Assembly: GCF_030704535.1 (NCBI RefSeq)
Contig: NC_081821.1
Span: forward strand, 6,401,001-6,465,000
Origin: Vitis vinifera
Lineage: Eukaryota; Streptophyta; Magnoliopsida; Vitales; Vitaceae
Length of the DNA stretch: 64,000 bases
Reading direction: 5' to 3'
Shown here in pieces: positions 1 through 20,300 of this stretch. The stretch's first letter is position 1. The number at the start of each line of letters is the position of its first letter. The notes under the pieces are model-generated. The model searched no databases, was not told where the DNA came from, and saw only the letters and a program-made list of their open reading frames with translations. Both the position numbers and the translations under genes were made by a program.

Positions 1-745
1 CTTCCAACATATACAAATCAATGAAAAAGACAGATTCAGCCATAAATAAGTTCTCAGATTTTTAAATACAGAAAGACATAGAAGTATCAATCTTCACCCA
101 AGAGGAAAAACCTTAGCCTTGTGTCGGTTCCCCTAAAAAATAACTTTCTTTGCAAGGCTAATCACAACCAAACACAAAGTCACAATCATCCTTTTCTCTC
201 AAATACTGTACCAGACCAGCCCATGAACTGTAGCTCAATGGACGTATATTTACCATCCCAAATCATGAATCGCCTTTGTTTCTCATTCCCCTTTTCTCAA
301 CACTGCTTCAATCAAATCTATTCCTCAACCCCCCCTCCGTCCAACACCCAAAAGTGGGCAAAGATATCCTGCAGTTAGCATTTTGAAAGTACTTATCTTT
401 CTTCTTTTGCTTATCAGAAAAAAAGATCAAAGCAATTGCTGCTTTGAAAAGCAAGAAAAATTCTTCCAGAATGCAAACAAAAATCAAAACCTCAAAAATC
501 ATTCAAAACCCTCCATTGCATCAACAGAACTCCTCCTCCCACACGCACAAAATCAAATTAAAACATACACCCAATTCCACCCCTTCAAAATAATAAGAAA
601 AGAACATCAACATTTCACCATATCCTTCGAAAAATAAACAAACCCACGTCTCCAATCACTAAATTAAATCCAAAAAAAATGGAAAAATCCAGCAATAATT
701 CACCTTCCACTTGCTCTTAGCTTGAGAACTTAGAGAGAGAGAAGT
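1..745. other. No gene recognised; possibly intron of the leftward gene
   Basis: AT-rich sequence with only short chance open frames and no recognisable protein similarity. If the leader at 750-900 is real, this stretch is its first intron on the minus strand. Confidence 0.4.
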
Positions 746-749
746 ACCT

Positions 750-960
750 GAAAAGGGGATGTGGATAGCTGAGTTTTGTGGAGAGAGAAAGAGAGAAAAA
801 AGTACAGGAGGCGGCTCTCTTCCTCTCCGCCGTCAAAGCGAGAGTTTTCCTAGCAGGCTGGGACTGGGAGGGGCTGGCTGGTCTGCAAACTTGATACCAA
901 AGCTTTTGATTCACCCTACCATTTTCATAACAACACGTGGCCTCGCCTTCACGGCTTACC
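750..960 (-). promoter_or_regulatory. Probable promoter and non-coding first exon of a leftward gene
   Basis: Read on the minus strand, about 900 to 750 is pyrimidine-rich, like a plant 5' leader, and ends in a good splice donor (ttttcag then gtact, near 746-755). A perfect G-box/ABRE core (CACGTGGC on the plus strand, CACGTG at 934-939) lies just upstream. No coding sequence is recognisable between 1 and 745, so the coding part would lie beyond the left edge. This is inference from composition and one splice-like site; the block could also be unexpressed. Confidence 0.3.
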
Positions 961-1516
961 TGTGACGATCAGGTGGCCATAGTTGCACCTCTTCTTTTCT
1001 CTTCCACTTTTTGTCCTTAATTTTCACATTTAGCAGGGCTCCTCTGTGCTCGTCCCCACCCAATTGAAGTCAAACCAGGCAATTGATTGATCAATGATCC
1101 TTCCTAAAATTCAAGTATTTTAAATTATAAAGTATATACAGAATGTAACATTTTCATAACTCTAATTTTTCATAATGGGTACGGTCTAAATTGCCGATGA
1201 AGGAGTATAAGGTGGACGAGGAGAATAGGTGTAAGCGTTACACCCATATGATATTTGGACAATATTATAAACTTTAAATATTGATGTAATATGATTGCTT
1301 TCGGTGCAAACAATAAATTCTTTATTTCAATATTTTTGTGTGGTCAGTCTTGAATTTCATAGGCTGACTTGTTCCCAACATCTGTCAATTTCTCCAACTT
1401 AGAGTATTATAATTATTATTATTGGTTTTTAAAATCTCCAAATCCAACGGTCCAGATGATGCAATAGCAACCCTAAAATGACATAGCTGCATCACTATAT
1501 CACTACACCTCGTCCT

Positions 1517-1540
1517 GTTTGTCGACGTGGCAGGACAAAC
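1517..1540. promoter_or_regulatory. Inverted repeat enclosing an ABRE-like core
   Basis: A perfect 7-bp inverted repeat, GTTTGTC at 1517-1523 and GACAAAC at 1534-1540, encloses a 10-base spacer starting GACGTGGC, an ABRE/G-box-like core bound by bZIP factors. It lies about 600 bases upstream of the putative leftward leader. A role is inferred only from the motif. Confidence 0.3.
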
Positions 1541-2002
1541 ACCCGAAAAAAAACACGGTAATATGTTACAATTTCAGGCCCTTTAAAAATTATTAAATTT
1601 GGTAAAAGAATAATGAAATTGACGGAAAAGGGCTCGGAATAATGAACTATTATTGGGATATGCACTGGGTGATGTCAGGTGTGGCTTGATGCTCAAGAAA
1701 GAGTAATTTTCGCTGTTTTCTGGGTAGTCGCAACTCCGTGACGACCGGAGATGAAATGCGACTTTCAGTTGACAAGGCTCGGGTGTACATAAATCAATTG
1801 TACTCGCTCCTGTACTCGCAAGTCACAACCAAACGTCTGTCCCAATGTGGGCTCATGCCAAGAGGGCCTTTTCTGGGCTGGCCCAATTACAGCCTGGCCA
1901 CACCCTTTTTATCAATTGGGCCAAGGCCTGTGTGATGGTAGGTGTTTCTACATAACTCATGAAATAGTTTTAAGTCAGTCGTGATGAAAAGACCAAATCC
2001 TG

Positions 2003-2607
2003 TTTAGGGACTGTTCCCAAAACTGTTTTCAAAAATAATTTTAAAAAAATAGTTTTTTTTTATATAAAAATTAATGTCTTGTAAAACAAAACTTTGTTTG
2101 AGTTTTAATCATTTTTCATGTTTGTACAATTATTTTTAAAAAAATAAATTTAAATAATTAAAAAAGCGCTAATTGAAAACACCATATTTTCTATTTTTAA
2201 TTAAAAAAACAGTTTTATAATTATCAAATATGTTTTCTTGTTTTTTTATTTTAGAAAACGAAAAACTTTTATTGAAAACAATTGTCTTTTGAAAAACGGT
2301 TTTTTTATAATAGCTTTTAAAAATTGTTCTTGACATTTTATAAATCAAAAATTTGTTTGAAAACTTCAAATATTTTAAACTTATTTTTAATATTTTAAAA
2401 ATAATTTTTATATCTAATATTTTATTTTTAATTATTCTCCATATTTATATAATTATTTTTAAAAATAATCTTAAAAAAATAAGTGAAAACAATTAAAATA
2501 TATTATGAAACGCCCTATTTTTATTTTTAATTAAAAATAAAATATAGTTTTATAGTTATCGAACTTAAAAAATTATTATTAAAAACAATTATCAAACAAA
2601 CCCTAAA
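2003..2607. mobile_element. MITE-like AT-rich element
   Basis: The stretch starts tttaggg and ends ccctaaa. The ends continue as imperfect terminal inverted repeats of about 45 bases, rich in TGTTTT and TAATTTT tracts. There is no open frame of note. The structure fits a non-autonomous DNA transposon; superfamily not assigned and no clear target-site duplication seen. Confidence 0.45.
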
Positions 2608-3106
2608 TTCCCGATACATACATATACAAGATTGATAAATAGTTATTTTGAGAACTAGTAATGATAGATAAGTATCATTGAATTTGGGTTGGATTAATTT
2701 TATCAAACCCTAACTTTTAATTATTAATTTTATAGTCATTTTTTATCATTACTTTTACTATTCAATCACAAAGATTGTGATATATGGTCAAGAGTTTAAA
2801 GTAGCTTTAATCATAGTACTGTTTCTTTTGATGCCTTTCATCAATATCAATTGATGGTGAAACAAATTTGTGCAAAAAGATTGAGAGATTGAAGCTTTTG
2901 AGTGAATGAATGGTGGTTGTGGACAAAGCACTCCACCTTTCACGTTGCTTGACTTTCTTCTGACTCCACATACAACAATGATGTCCAAATGCATTGAGTT
3001 TTAAATCACGATAGCACTCTCCATTTTCATAAATCACTTCATAAACCAGCAATTTTGATTATTAACTTAAAATACCCTTAAGAATTTTATCGATCCGTCT
3101 AGAAAT

Positions 3107-3330
3107 TAAGCAGGCGTTTAGTAAATCAATTCGATAACTTAAAGTGATTAAATGATTTAATTTAAATTATTAAATAAATTAAGTATGTTTAATAAAATAA
3201 CTTAAATTTTATGATTAATCATAATATTTAAAAAAATAATTAAATAATTAATTTTAAATCAATAATTTAACTTAAAAATCAAATTAAGTCATTAAGTAAT
3301 TGATATTAAATTTTATCAAAGGCCTCCTAA
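3107..3330. mobile_element. Short MITE-like element with imperfect inverted ends
   Basis: About 220 bases, almost purely A and T. The left end (ttaagcaggcgtttagtaaa) and the reverse complement of the right end (ttaggaggcctttgataaaa) are similar, and both continue into ACTTAA-rich repeats. This fits a small non-autonomous DNA transposon. Confidence 0.45.
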
Positions 3331-6300
3331 GTATGAGAAAACTATTTTTTATATTTGAATTATGAAGTAAAATATCGTTTTTTAAAAATATTCTCGGATT
3401 TGGAAACTATTCTCCTACTCATTCCCCAACAATGTTGTAACAACTTTTATAGATTTTATCTTCGCTACAATTTGCAGGATGAACAATTCTAGGCTTAAAT
3501 TTCCCATGATAATGTCGGATATCGGTTGAAAATGGTATCATGGGTTTGGGCTGAGGTCACCACCCAACTAAAAAAGGCCACCAACATGAGTGGGCCCCCA
3601 TTTACACTAATAATGACTACATTAATTTCAAATGATCACCAAGCCCAACACCATGGCCCATAGAAGTCACAGGAGATGAGTCCAATGATGGGCTTTTCCC
3701 ACTTAATTTTGTAGACTTAATTGTATTATAATTGTTAGTCGTTCGGTTGACTCACTCCAATGCCCCAATTAATCTCGGTAGTGGATTAGAAAAAATAGTT
3801 TTATAAATATCAACTTACAAGATTTTTTGCTAACTACTTCTATCAATTCCTCAATTTTGTTGTAGATAAATACTAAATATAACGATACTCACATAATTTA
3901 CATTTATTATGATTTTCTATTAATAAATACAAAATGACAATAGGACTGATTTTTTCAGCTATCCGTATCTGAATGCATGTTTGGGAAACCTTAAAAAACT
4001 TAGGATTGATACAGGACATGATTATGATTTTATCTTATCCACCCTCTCTCCATTATGGGTAATCTTAAATAAAAAAAATTATTTAAAATTGATTTTTTTA
4101 TTTTTTAACATAAATAAAATATTACTTTTCATATAAATAAATTATAAATATTTCTAATATTTTTTAATTTATAAATCACATTTTTTTTAATAAATTTTAA
4201 TTTTAAAAAACAAAAAATTTGGAAAAAAACAATTTAAATGGGGCGATAGAATTTTCTATATCCAGTTTCTGTCCTATTTAAATTTTATTTTTCGACGAGA
4301 ATGAGAATAACAATAAATGCACATGATGGGTTGGGATAAGAGTGGCTTGTCTTGAACCGTCCCATTGTGATTCCCCATAATGTCAATTATTGTGGGCAAA
4401 ATTAATTAATGTACATGAAAATAATGATTAAATCAAAATCGAATTGATAGAAAAATCAAATCATCAAACCAAACTTATTTAATATCTATTTAATTTGATT
4501 TAGACGGTCCATGGAACTTGAATTAATAATTTTAAATACAAAAAATAATAAATATATTTAAAATTTAATTCGATCATAATGTAATAACAATAAATTATTT
4601 TAACGGATCTATAAAATGTAAAAAAGTGTCAGATAGTGAACAGTCGATCATGTAAAATCGAAAACCTAATTCATAAAATAAGCTCATTCAAAAATTTGAA
4701 TCATCTTTTGTGGATGGTGAAAACTCAATTGATATGATGGATTATAATTAGTTTGGATAAGTTTTGTAAACTTTTCATTGTTTTACTTACAACACTAATA
4801 ATACTAGAGACAATAGAGACCCAAAAGGGAAAAGGAGGAGAGTAAAGAGAGAAAATGGAAATGGGAAGCTACCCCATCCCCATGGGTGAACTTTTGAAAA
4901 GGTGAGGGAACAAACTTTATCGAGAAGGCGTGGGAGATGAGCTGGGAAGAAACATGTGCTTTCTATGCAGCCCATCATCAAACAACATCATACTGTCACG
5001 TTTTAACATTAGCATTCCATCCACTTTTTCCACCTGAATTCGCCCCTACTCTCCATCCCAACGTGCCCCTCCATCATTGCTATTTTAGCCTTTTTGCCCC
5101 TCTCGCCTTTCTCATTTCTCATCCCTCTGCATGACCAACTTGCATTGCATGTTAGGATGATTCTCCCTTATTATTCTACATACTATTTTTTATTTTATTC
5201 TTTTTATTTTATTATTATTATTTTTGTCAATGATGTTTAGTTGGAATGTTGGATTCACTTAGTTGATAATTTTGGTGTCTTTTATTTATTTTTTAATATT
5301 GTAGTTGGTATTTAAGAACTGGTTTGATAGTGATTTTAAGAAGCATTTTTAATGTTTTTAATATTTGAAAATTTTGATTATTTAAGTGTTAGAAATATTA
5401 ATTTTTTTTTTAAATCACTCATAAACGCACTCTCAGAGTGCATTTGATAGTAATTTTAGAAAACATTTAAATTACGTTTGAGAGTGATTTTAGAAAACGC
5501 TTATAGTATTTCTAATATTTAGAATGATACAAATTTTAAAGTGATAAAAAGTTTGAAAACACTTTCTAAAATCATTGTATTTATTTTTAAATAATTTAAA
5601 AAATCTACTAAATTTAAATAATTAAAATTATAATTGTTTAAAACTTTATATTATTCTAAAAATAGGAATTGTCGTATGTTTATCCCTATCCTTACGCGGC
5701 ACCAATCCGAAAAAATGTAAATAAAAAATAAAAAATAATGGTACCATCGTGGACCCTCCCCCACAAGGAGCATCCAAGGAGACCCATGGTCCTAGCATGC
5801 ATTGAAAAATAAAAAGACATTCTTTTCATATATATTCAAATTAAAATTAAAATTAAAAAAAAAAACTATATTTCACTTTCCTTTCAACCAAACACACCCT
5901 CCCAAAAATAATTTGGAGCCCCACTTGTGCCCTGTTTGTCATTTTTCCCTCTGAAGTTTTTGATAAATTTTAGATATCGTGGGTCAGTTTATTTTTAAAT
6001 GTAAAAATAAAAATGATATATTTCTTTTAGACAAATTCAAATCTATTAAAAAAAATGAAATAATCCTTAACGTCAAATCAACTCAAATATCTCAAAATCC
6101 TCTTGACTAACCGTGTACGTAGATATATTTTATTTGACAAGTTCTCAACCAAACACGCGTAACACCAACTTCCAAACAAGGTCTTTCCCTGTCATCATGC
6201 TTAGGAAGGGGCCATGGTTGCTTGAGGTGAGGGGAAAGAACAGAAGAGGCTTTGCAGTAGCTTTTAGTAAAAAAGATGTTCAATAATTTTTGTTGACTTT

Positions 6301-7559
6301 AATGAGGAATTTTAAAGAAATTTCAATGTAAGTGGGTGATGTTATTAAAGGATTATTGGTGGCTTCTTTTGACTCCATTCCTCCCATTGACCACCTCCCC
6401 ACCAACTCCCTTCTTAAAATTAGGTATTTTGACTATTTTCCCACTGCCTTTTAGGGCATTCCCACCCCAAAATGCCTCCCCTTATGAAAAATTAATTAAT
6501 ATTTAGGTATAGTGTGAATCAAGGGAGCCCTAGGGCACCCAAAAACAACCGTGTTGGACCCATGAATAAGTGCCATGCAAAAACATAAGATTAAGCTTGC
6601 CATTTCACATTTGTGTATTTTAATAATGAATTCATAATAATGGTTGTCTTCATGATTCATTAGACTTTGATTAAGTTGTAAGTTTTTCGTAATGATATAT
6701 AATCGATATCGATTCGAATGATAGATGATGTTATTCGGGTTTTGGATGATTATTTTGGTATTCATTCAATAATTGACATGTGATTACAAATATAATGGTA
6801 GCTTTGGTTTGAGAAAAAGGGGTTTTGTGGGTGTGGGGGTATTAATTAATTTTTTTCTAGGTTTATGGGTGAACAACTTCAACTACTGGTGTCCAAAACA
6901 TCCGAACCTTCCATTCCATGGCCCACACCCTAGTATGTAAGATCAAGGGTTGTTATTCACTCTATTCGTATAAAATAATGATTAAATTAAAAAGAAAACA
7001 AATTATTATGTAAGCCAATAATCAGCGTGGTTGGTAAATATCCTCCTTTGAGATGACTTTGTAAACTCAAACAAAAAGAATAATTAAAAAAAAAATCATT
7101 AATGATGATAATGGGTTTTAGTGTGCCAAACAAGGCAAAAGGATAGAACCCTTTTGACTCCATTCACAAAGCTACAAATCTCTAAAAGACCACCAAGTCC
7201 TCCTCTGTCAAACCCTGATGTTTACTTGGAATGAACTCAAATTTCAGGTATCTAATTAGACAGAAGCTAGAGGTTAGTTTTGTAAATTCAACTCAACAGA
7301 AAATATATATATATATTTATAGCAAATTAACTTACCATCTTTGAACTTTTCGATAATTGTTAATCCGTCAGCTTCTTATATGCTTTTAAATTTTTAATCG
7401 AATGGGTGAACGAAATAGGAATAAGAAATGGGGTTTTTTTTGTAATTTGGAAAAGATTGTGGGAGGAATTTGTAATTTTATATAACCTTGGGATGGGTGG
7501 AAAAGTATAATATTGTAAAATATTTAATGAATTATCCAACGTAAAATTATATAATAATG

Positions 7560-7715
7560 AAGATTTTGAATAGCCCCTTTTTTTCCTCAACTGACCCCGC
7601 GTTTTCTCTCTCCGGCGGAGAGGCACCGGCGCTACCACCACCCACCACGAGGAGGACGACGACCGCGGACTCTGTGAGAGGCTGTTAGAGTATTTCTCTG
7701 TGACCAGCTCACAGC
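7560..7715 (+). promoter_or_regulatory. Probable 5' leader of the kinase gene
   Basis: Composition shifts abruptly from AT-rich to GC-rich at about 7590, with pyrimidine tracts and CCACCACCC repeats typical of a plant 5' untranslated region. No ATG lies between about 7590 and the chosen start at 7716. The transcription start was not determined. Confidence 0.4.
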
Positions 7716-16182
<8,467 letters not shown>

Positions 16183-17329
16183 GCTAAAGGGTTTGATGAT
16201 CTGAGCTTTCTTCTTTGTCCCCATCCAGTGTCTGGTTTCAAGAGTCAAGATGAAGCTGACTTTAGCCATGGGTACTACCACGGCCCGTACGCGTAACATG
16301 TGGCAACAAGTGGGGTATGCCGTATGCCTATGGATATCAAGAATGAGGTTGGGAGACTATTTTATTTTATTTTTTTTAACATTCTTGGGGGTTTTGAGTG
16401 GGTGGGATATGGGTGTAGGAAGAGAACAAAACGGCTTAAGATGTCGGCAGTGGCAGGGGATTGCGGATGTGTCATATTTGTATATTTGTCAAGTCATTGG
16501 TGTTTGATTATTTACTCAAAAGAGTCTTTCTGGATTTCTAACTTTTGTGCAGACAACACTAGAGTTTGCTTCTTTGCAGCTTCCCCACTTATTATAAGCA
16601 ATCCTAATTTCTTATTGTAAATTAAATTAAGATTTTTTGTGTGAAGTTTTAAAATATTTTAATTTTTTTTATTAAAATATGACCTGGTCTACCAATATGA
16701 TCTATTTATATATATATATAAGATTTTTTTTTTTTTTTTGAAAGTGTACAACCAAAGTCAAAGTATCTGACTTTAAAGAGTGTTTTAATAGAATTCACAA
16801 ATAGAATTTCTTTTTGTGTTTAATAAAAATTAATATGCTTTTATTTGTGCTTCAGGTATGTCCTATCATTAAGGAATTTGTCCTTTCAAATTTTTGAAGA
16901 TTACAAAAAAGGAAAATAAAATCATAAAATAATAGTAATTCTTGAAAAGAAGAATGAGGTGGATAAATAAGAATGCCAGCTCATCTAATAATGTAATCAT
17001 TAATAATATAATAATAATAAAGGTAATAAGGATGTGAGTGAAAGTCAAATGAGGAAGAGGGGGAGCATCAAAATTCCAGAAACGTATGACCACCGTATAT
17101 GTTGTCCTGACACGTTCACACGTTTTCCACCTTAAAGTCGGCAGCGCTGGATGTGCCACCACTTAATAACCCTCAGATCTTCCCATTTCGCGCCCAACCA
17201 TTTGTCATCCAACGGTTCCCCGCCTCTTCTCCTTCCTCATCTCCGACCACCACCGCCATCACCACCATCGCCGCCAGTCACCACACCGCACCATACAGAG
17301 ATATTGTTGAATTTTAGAGGGAGAAAGAG
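16183..17329. other. Kinase 3' flank and DnaJ promoter region
   Basis: About the first 430 bases are probably 3' untranslated region of the kinase. The middle is AT-rich with a poly-T run near 16727. From about 17040 the composition rises toward the DnaJ leader, with CCACCACCGCC-like tracts just before the start. No extra gene is seen. Confidence 0.5.
17074..17081 (+). promoter_or_regulatory. Possible heat-shock element upstream of the DnaJ gene
   Basis: TTCCAGAA matches the paired heat-shock unit TTCnnGAA, about 250 bases before the DnaJ start. Only two perfect units are present, while strong elements have three or more, so this is a weak candidate. It is noted because the gene downstream encodes an HSP40. 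Confidence 0.3.
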
Positions 17330-20300
17330 ATGGGGGTTGATTATTACAATATACTGAAAGTGAATAGGAACGCGAGCGAAGATGATCTAAGGAGGGCGTA
17401 CCGGAGATTGGCAATGATTTGGCATCCGGATAAGAACCCTAGCAACAAGCGCGAGGCAGAGGCCAAGTTCAAGCAGATCTCCGAGGCTTACGACGTTCTC
17501 AGTGATCCTCAGAAGCGTCAGATCTACGATCTCTACGGTGAGGAGGCTCTCAAGTCCGGCCAAGTCCCTCCGCCCCCCGCCTCCACCCGAGGCGGTCCTC
17601 AGCACCACAATCACCACCCTAACCCATCCTTCAGGTTCAATCCTCGTGACGCTGATGATATATATGAAGAGTTTTTTGGGCCTGATGGAAGTGGCACCGG
17701 CGCCGGTGGGGGCGGTGGCGGGAGGAATAGGGTGTACAAGGATGGGTTTTTTAGGACTTCTAATGGGGATTATGGAAGTCAGGCTCTGCGGAAGGCGGCG
17801 CCGGTGGAGAACCTGTTACCGTGTAGTCTTGAGGAGCTTTACAAGGGGGCCAAAAAGAAGATGAAGATTTCGCGCACCATTTCCGATGCTTTCGGGTACG
17901 GGTATGCAAATTTGCCTCTTTTTCTTTCTTTTCTTTCTCTTTCCTTTTTTTTTTTTTTTAAATTATTTTTCTAAATTGTGCCCCGTTGTTTGATTGCTAA
18001 GAAAAATGAAGGAAAAGGGAAAGAAAATGGGAGTGGGAGCCTGTTAATTTTCTTTTTATTTTGGTTGCAGAATGATTCTTTTGTCTTTTACAATCATTTG
18101 GCTTAATTAGATCGAGTGTTTTTTTTTTTTTTAAAGGGATTAGAAAACATGGATGCTGAGATCTTGATATTTATTTTGGGATTCTTGCTTCAGGTCTTTA
18201 GGCAATCAAACATAGCATTAATTATTTTTAATCCCAGATATTATTTCTTTGATGTGGAATTCTTGTTCTAATGCGAATTTTCGTTTCATTTTTTGCACAT
18301 TTATATTACTCAAACATGAGTTATTGGAGTTTTGATGACAAAAAGTTTGGATGGAGCTACTTGTGTGGTGCATAATGGATGGGGAAGCCTTTATTTTTTG
18401 GCATTAGATCATTAGGATTGGTTTCTCTATCAGTAAAAAAATAATGTCATCTGGCTTAGGATTTAAGATGGTGTCAGCATATGTGGCTGAGTAATGGTGC
18501 CTAAACTAATTGAAGATGTGAGTTGGAAGTTAGGTAAAATTTTTCTGTAGAAATCAAACACTTTTATGCCAATTTTCCATTTTTCCTGTGGTGTGAGGTA
18601 GACCTCATATGTAATCAATAGACTCATTGACTCACCATGGTTAGACTTACTTGATTAGGTTAGGTCAGGTCAGATCTTTGCAATGACTGCAAGGTAGTGT
18701 TAAAATTCTGATCAGCACTTGACCTTAATAGGTAATTTCATGCATCCACCCTTTAGATGAAGCCCCAAAATGTTTAGATTAGGTGTCCAAACATGTGCAT
18801 TAATCATGATGCTCTTTGGCTTGAACGCTATAATATCCTCTTTCATTTAACTAATCTGTTTGATATTTGTTTGATTTGATCAAGTTGGATGTCTTAACAC
18901 ATAAATTAACTGACTCACCTAGACTAAAATAGAATATGCATATTTGTTTATATTCTTGTTAATGTACGTATATTTATGTATGTATGTATGCGTGTATGTA
19001 CATACGTATATATGTATATATGTTTTGGTATACCTATCGGATACATACATATAAAAGAAAAGTGTGTTCCTCTCATGAGGTTTTGACATAGACCTCTTTT
19101 TTATAATTTTCAGAAGAAAAAAATGCCTTAGAAAATGTTATGACAAGATACCAACAGGTGGAAAGAGGGAGGTTGAGTAAGCATGACCTACATTTGCTTA
19201 TCAAAAAATATATATCAAAGAAGCAGTCCTACTTGTAGGGTCTATTTTCAGACCTCCTTTTTTTAGTTTAAAATGTCATTGCCAATAGCAAGTAGCAAGT
19301 AGCAGAATGAGGGAAGTTGGATAAGCATTACCTGCATTTTCCTTCCTCATCCCAATTATTCTATTTAGTAGCAAATTAAATGGTATTATTTTTTTTTTAT
19401 GGGCAAACATACTGACAACACTAATAAAAAAAAAGGCACACAGAAATATAAATGAGAAAGAAATAAAAAACTTGCCTCTAGTTATCTAGAACCCCAACCA
19501 ATGGACATTGAAGCCATGTGTACATTGACCTTCTAGTTTGTATCCAGTTCTACATTTTCAAATTACTTGTTATTTCTCTCTTTACAATTTATCATATATG
19601 CAAATTAAGTTAATTATGAACAAAAAATAAATTGTTCATAATTAATTTAAATTCTAACCAATTAAAAGTCGCCAAATGACCAATTTTCTATCAGTAAAAT
19701 AATGTCATGTGTAACCTAGGCCTCACAAAAGAGAATTTAAGTTGTTTCCTATTAAATAAAGAGAATATCTAACAAAAATATTATAATTAGAATGAACAAA
19801 AATGGTAAATTTGATTATTGAAAAAGTTATTCTTGAGTTTTATTAAGAAATAAATTAAAAATTACCAAATATAGTTTTCCAAATATCCTTAAATATTGTT
19901 TTTAATTAAATAATAATATTTTAAAATGTTAAGAAAAACCAAATATGGTTTTTCAAATCTCTAATGGGACCTTATTCCTCCGTCCAGTTATATATTATTA
20001 TTATTATTATATATAATTTTGTATTTATAAAATTTTTAAAAATAATATACTACATATAATTTAATATTTAATTTTTTAAAATAAATATTTATATTAAATA
20101 TATTAGTTTATATGTAATTTTATATTTAAAAATTAGAAAAATTAAATATACAATTTTGAAATTATAAACACTAACATGGATTCCTCGTCCCTACCCTGTT
20201 TAGTTTAAGATGGGAAATGAGGGGAGGAGGGCACCCTGGATGAGGAATAATTTTACAAGCAAGGATGAGGATCAGGGAACCTTCCTTGACCTTGTCCCAC

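Larger units (their letters stand above)
961..7559. other. Intergenic spacer without a recognised gene
   Basis: Besides the two MITE-like elements and the ABRE-like site listed separately, this AT-rich spacer holds dispersed repeat fragments. One lies at about 5320-5580, where variants of a motif like GATAGTGATTTTAGAA recur three times. Open frames are short and resemble no known protein. The last few hundred bases before 7716 are presumably the kinase promoter. Confidence 0.5.

Noticed and set aside
17151-17357. Upstream open frame overlapping the DnaJ start
   Set aside because: Low-complexity Pro/Ser/His product from CCACC repeats; typical of leader sequence, no family match.
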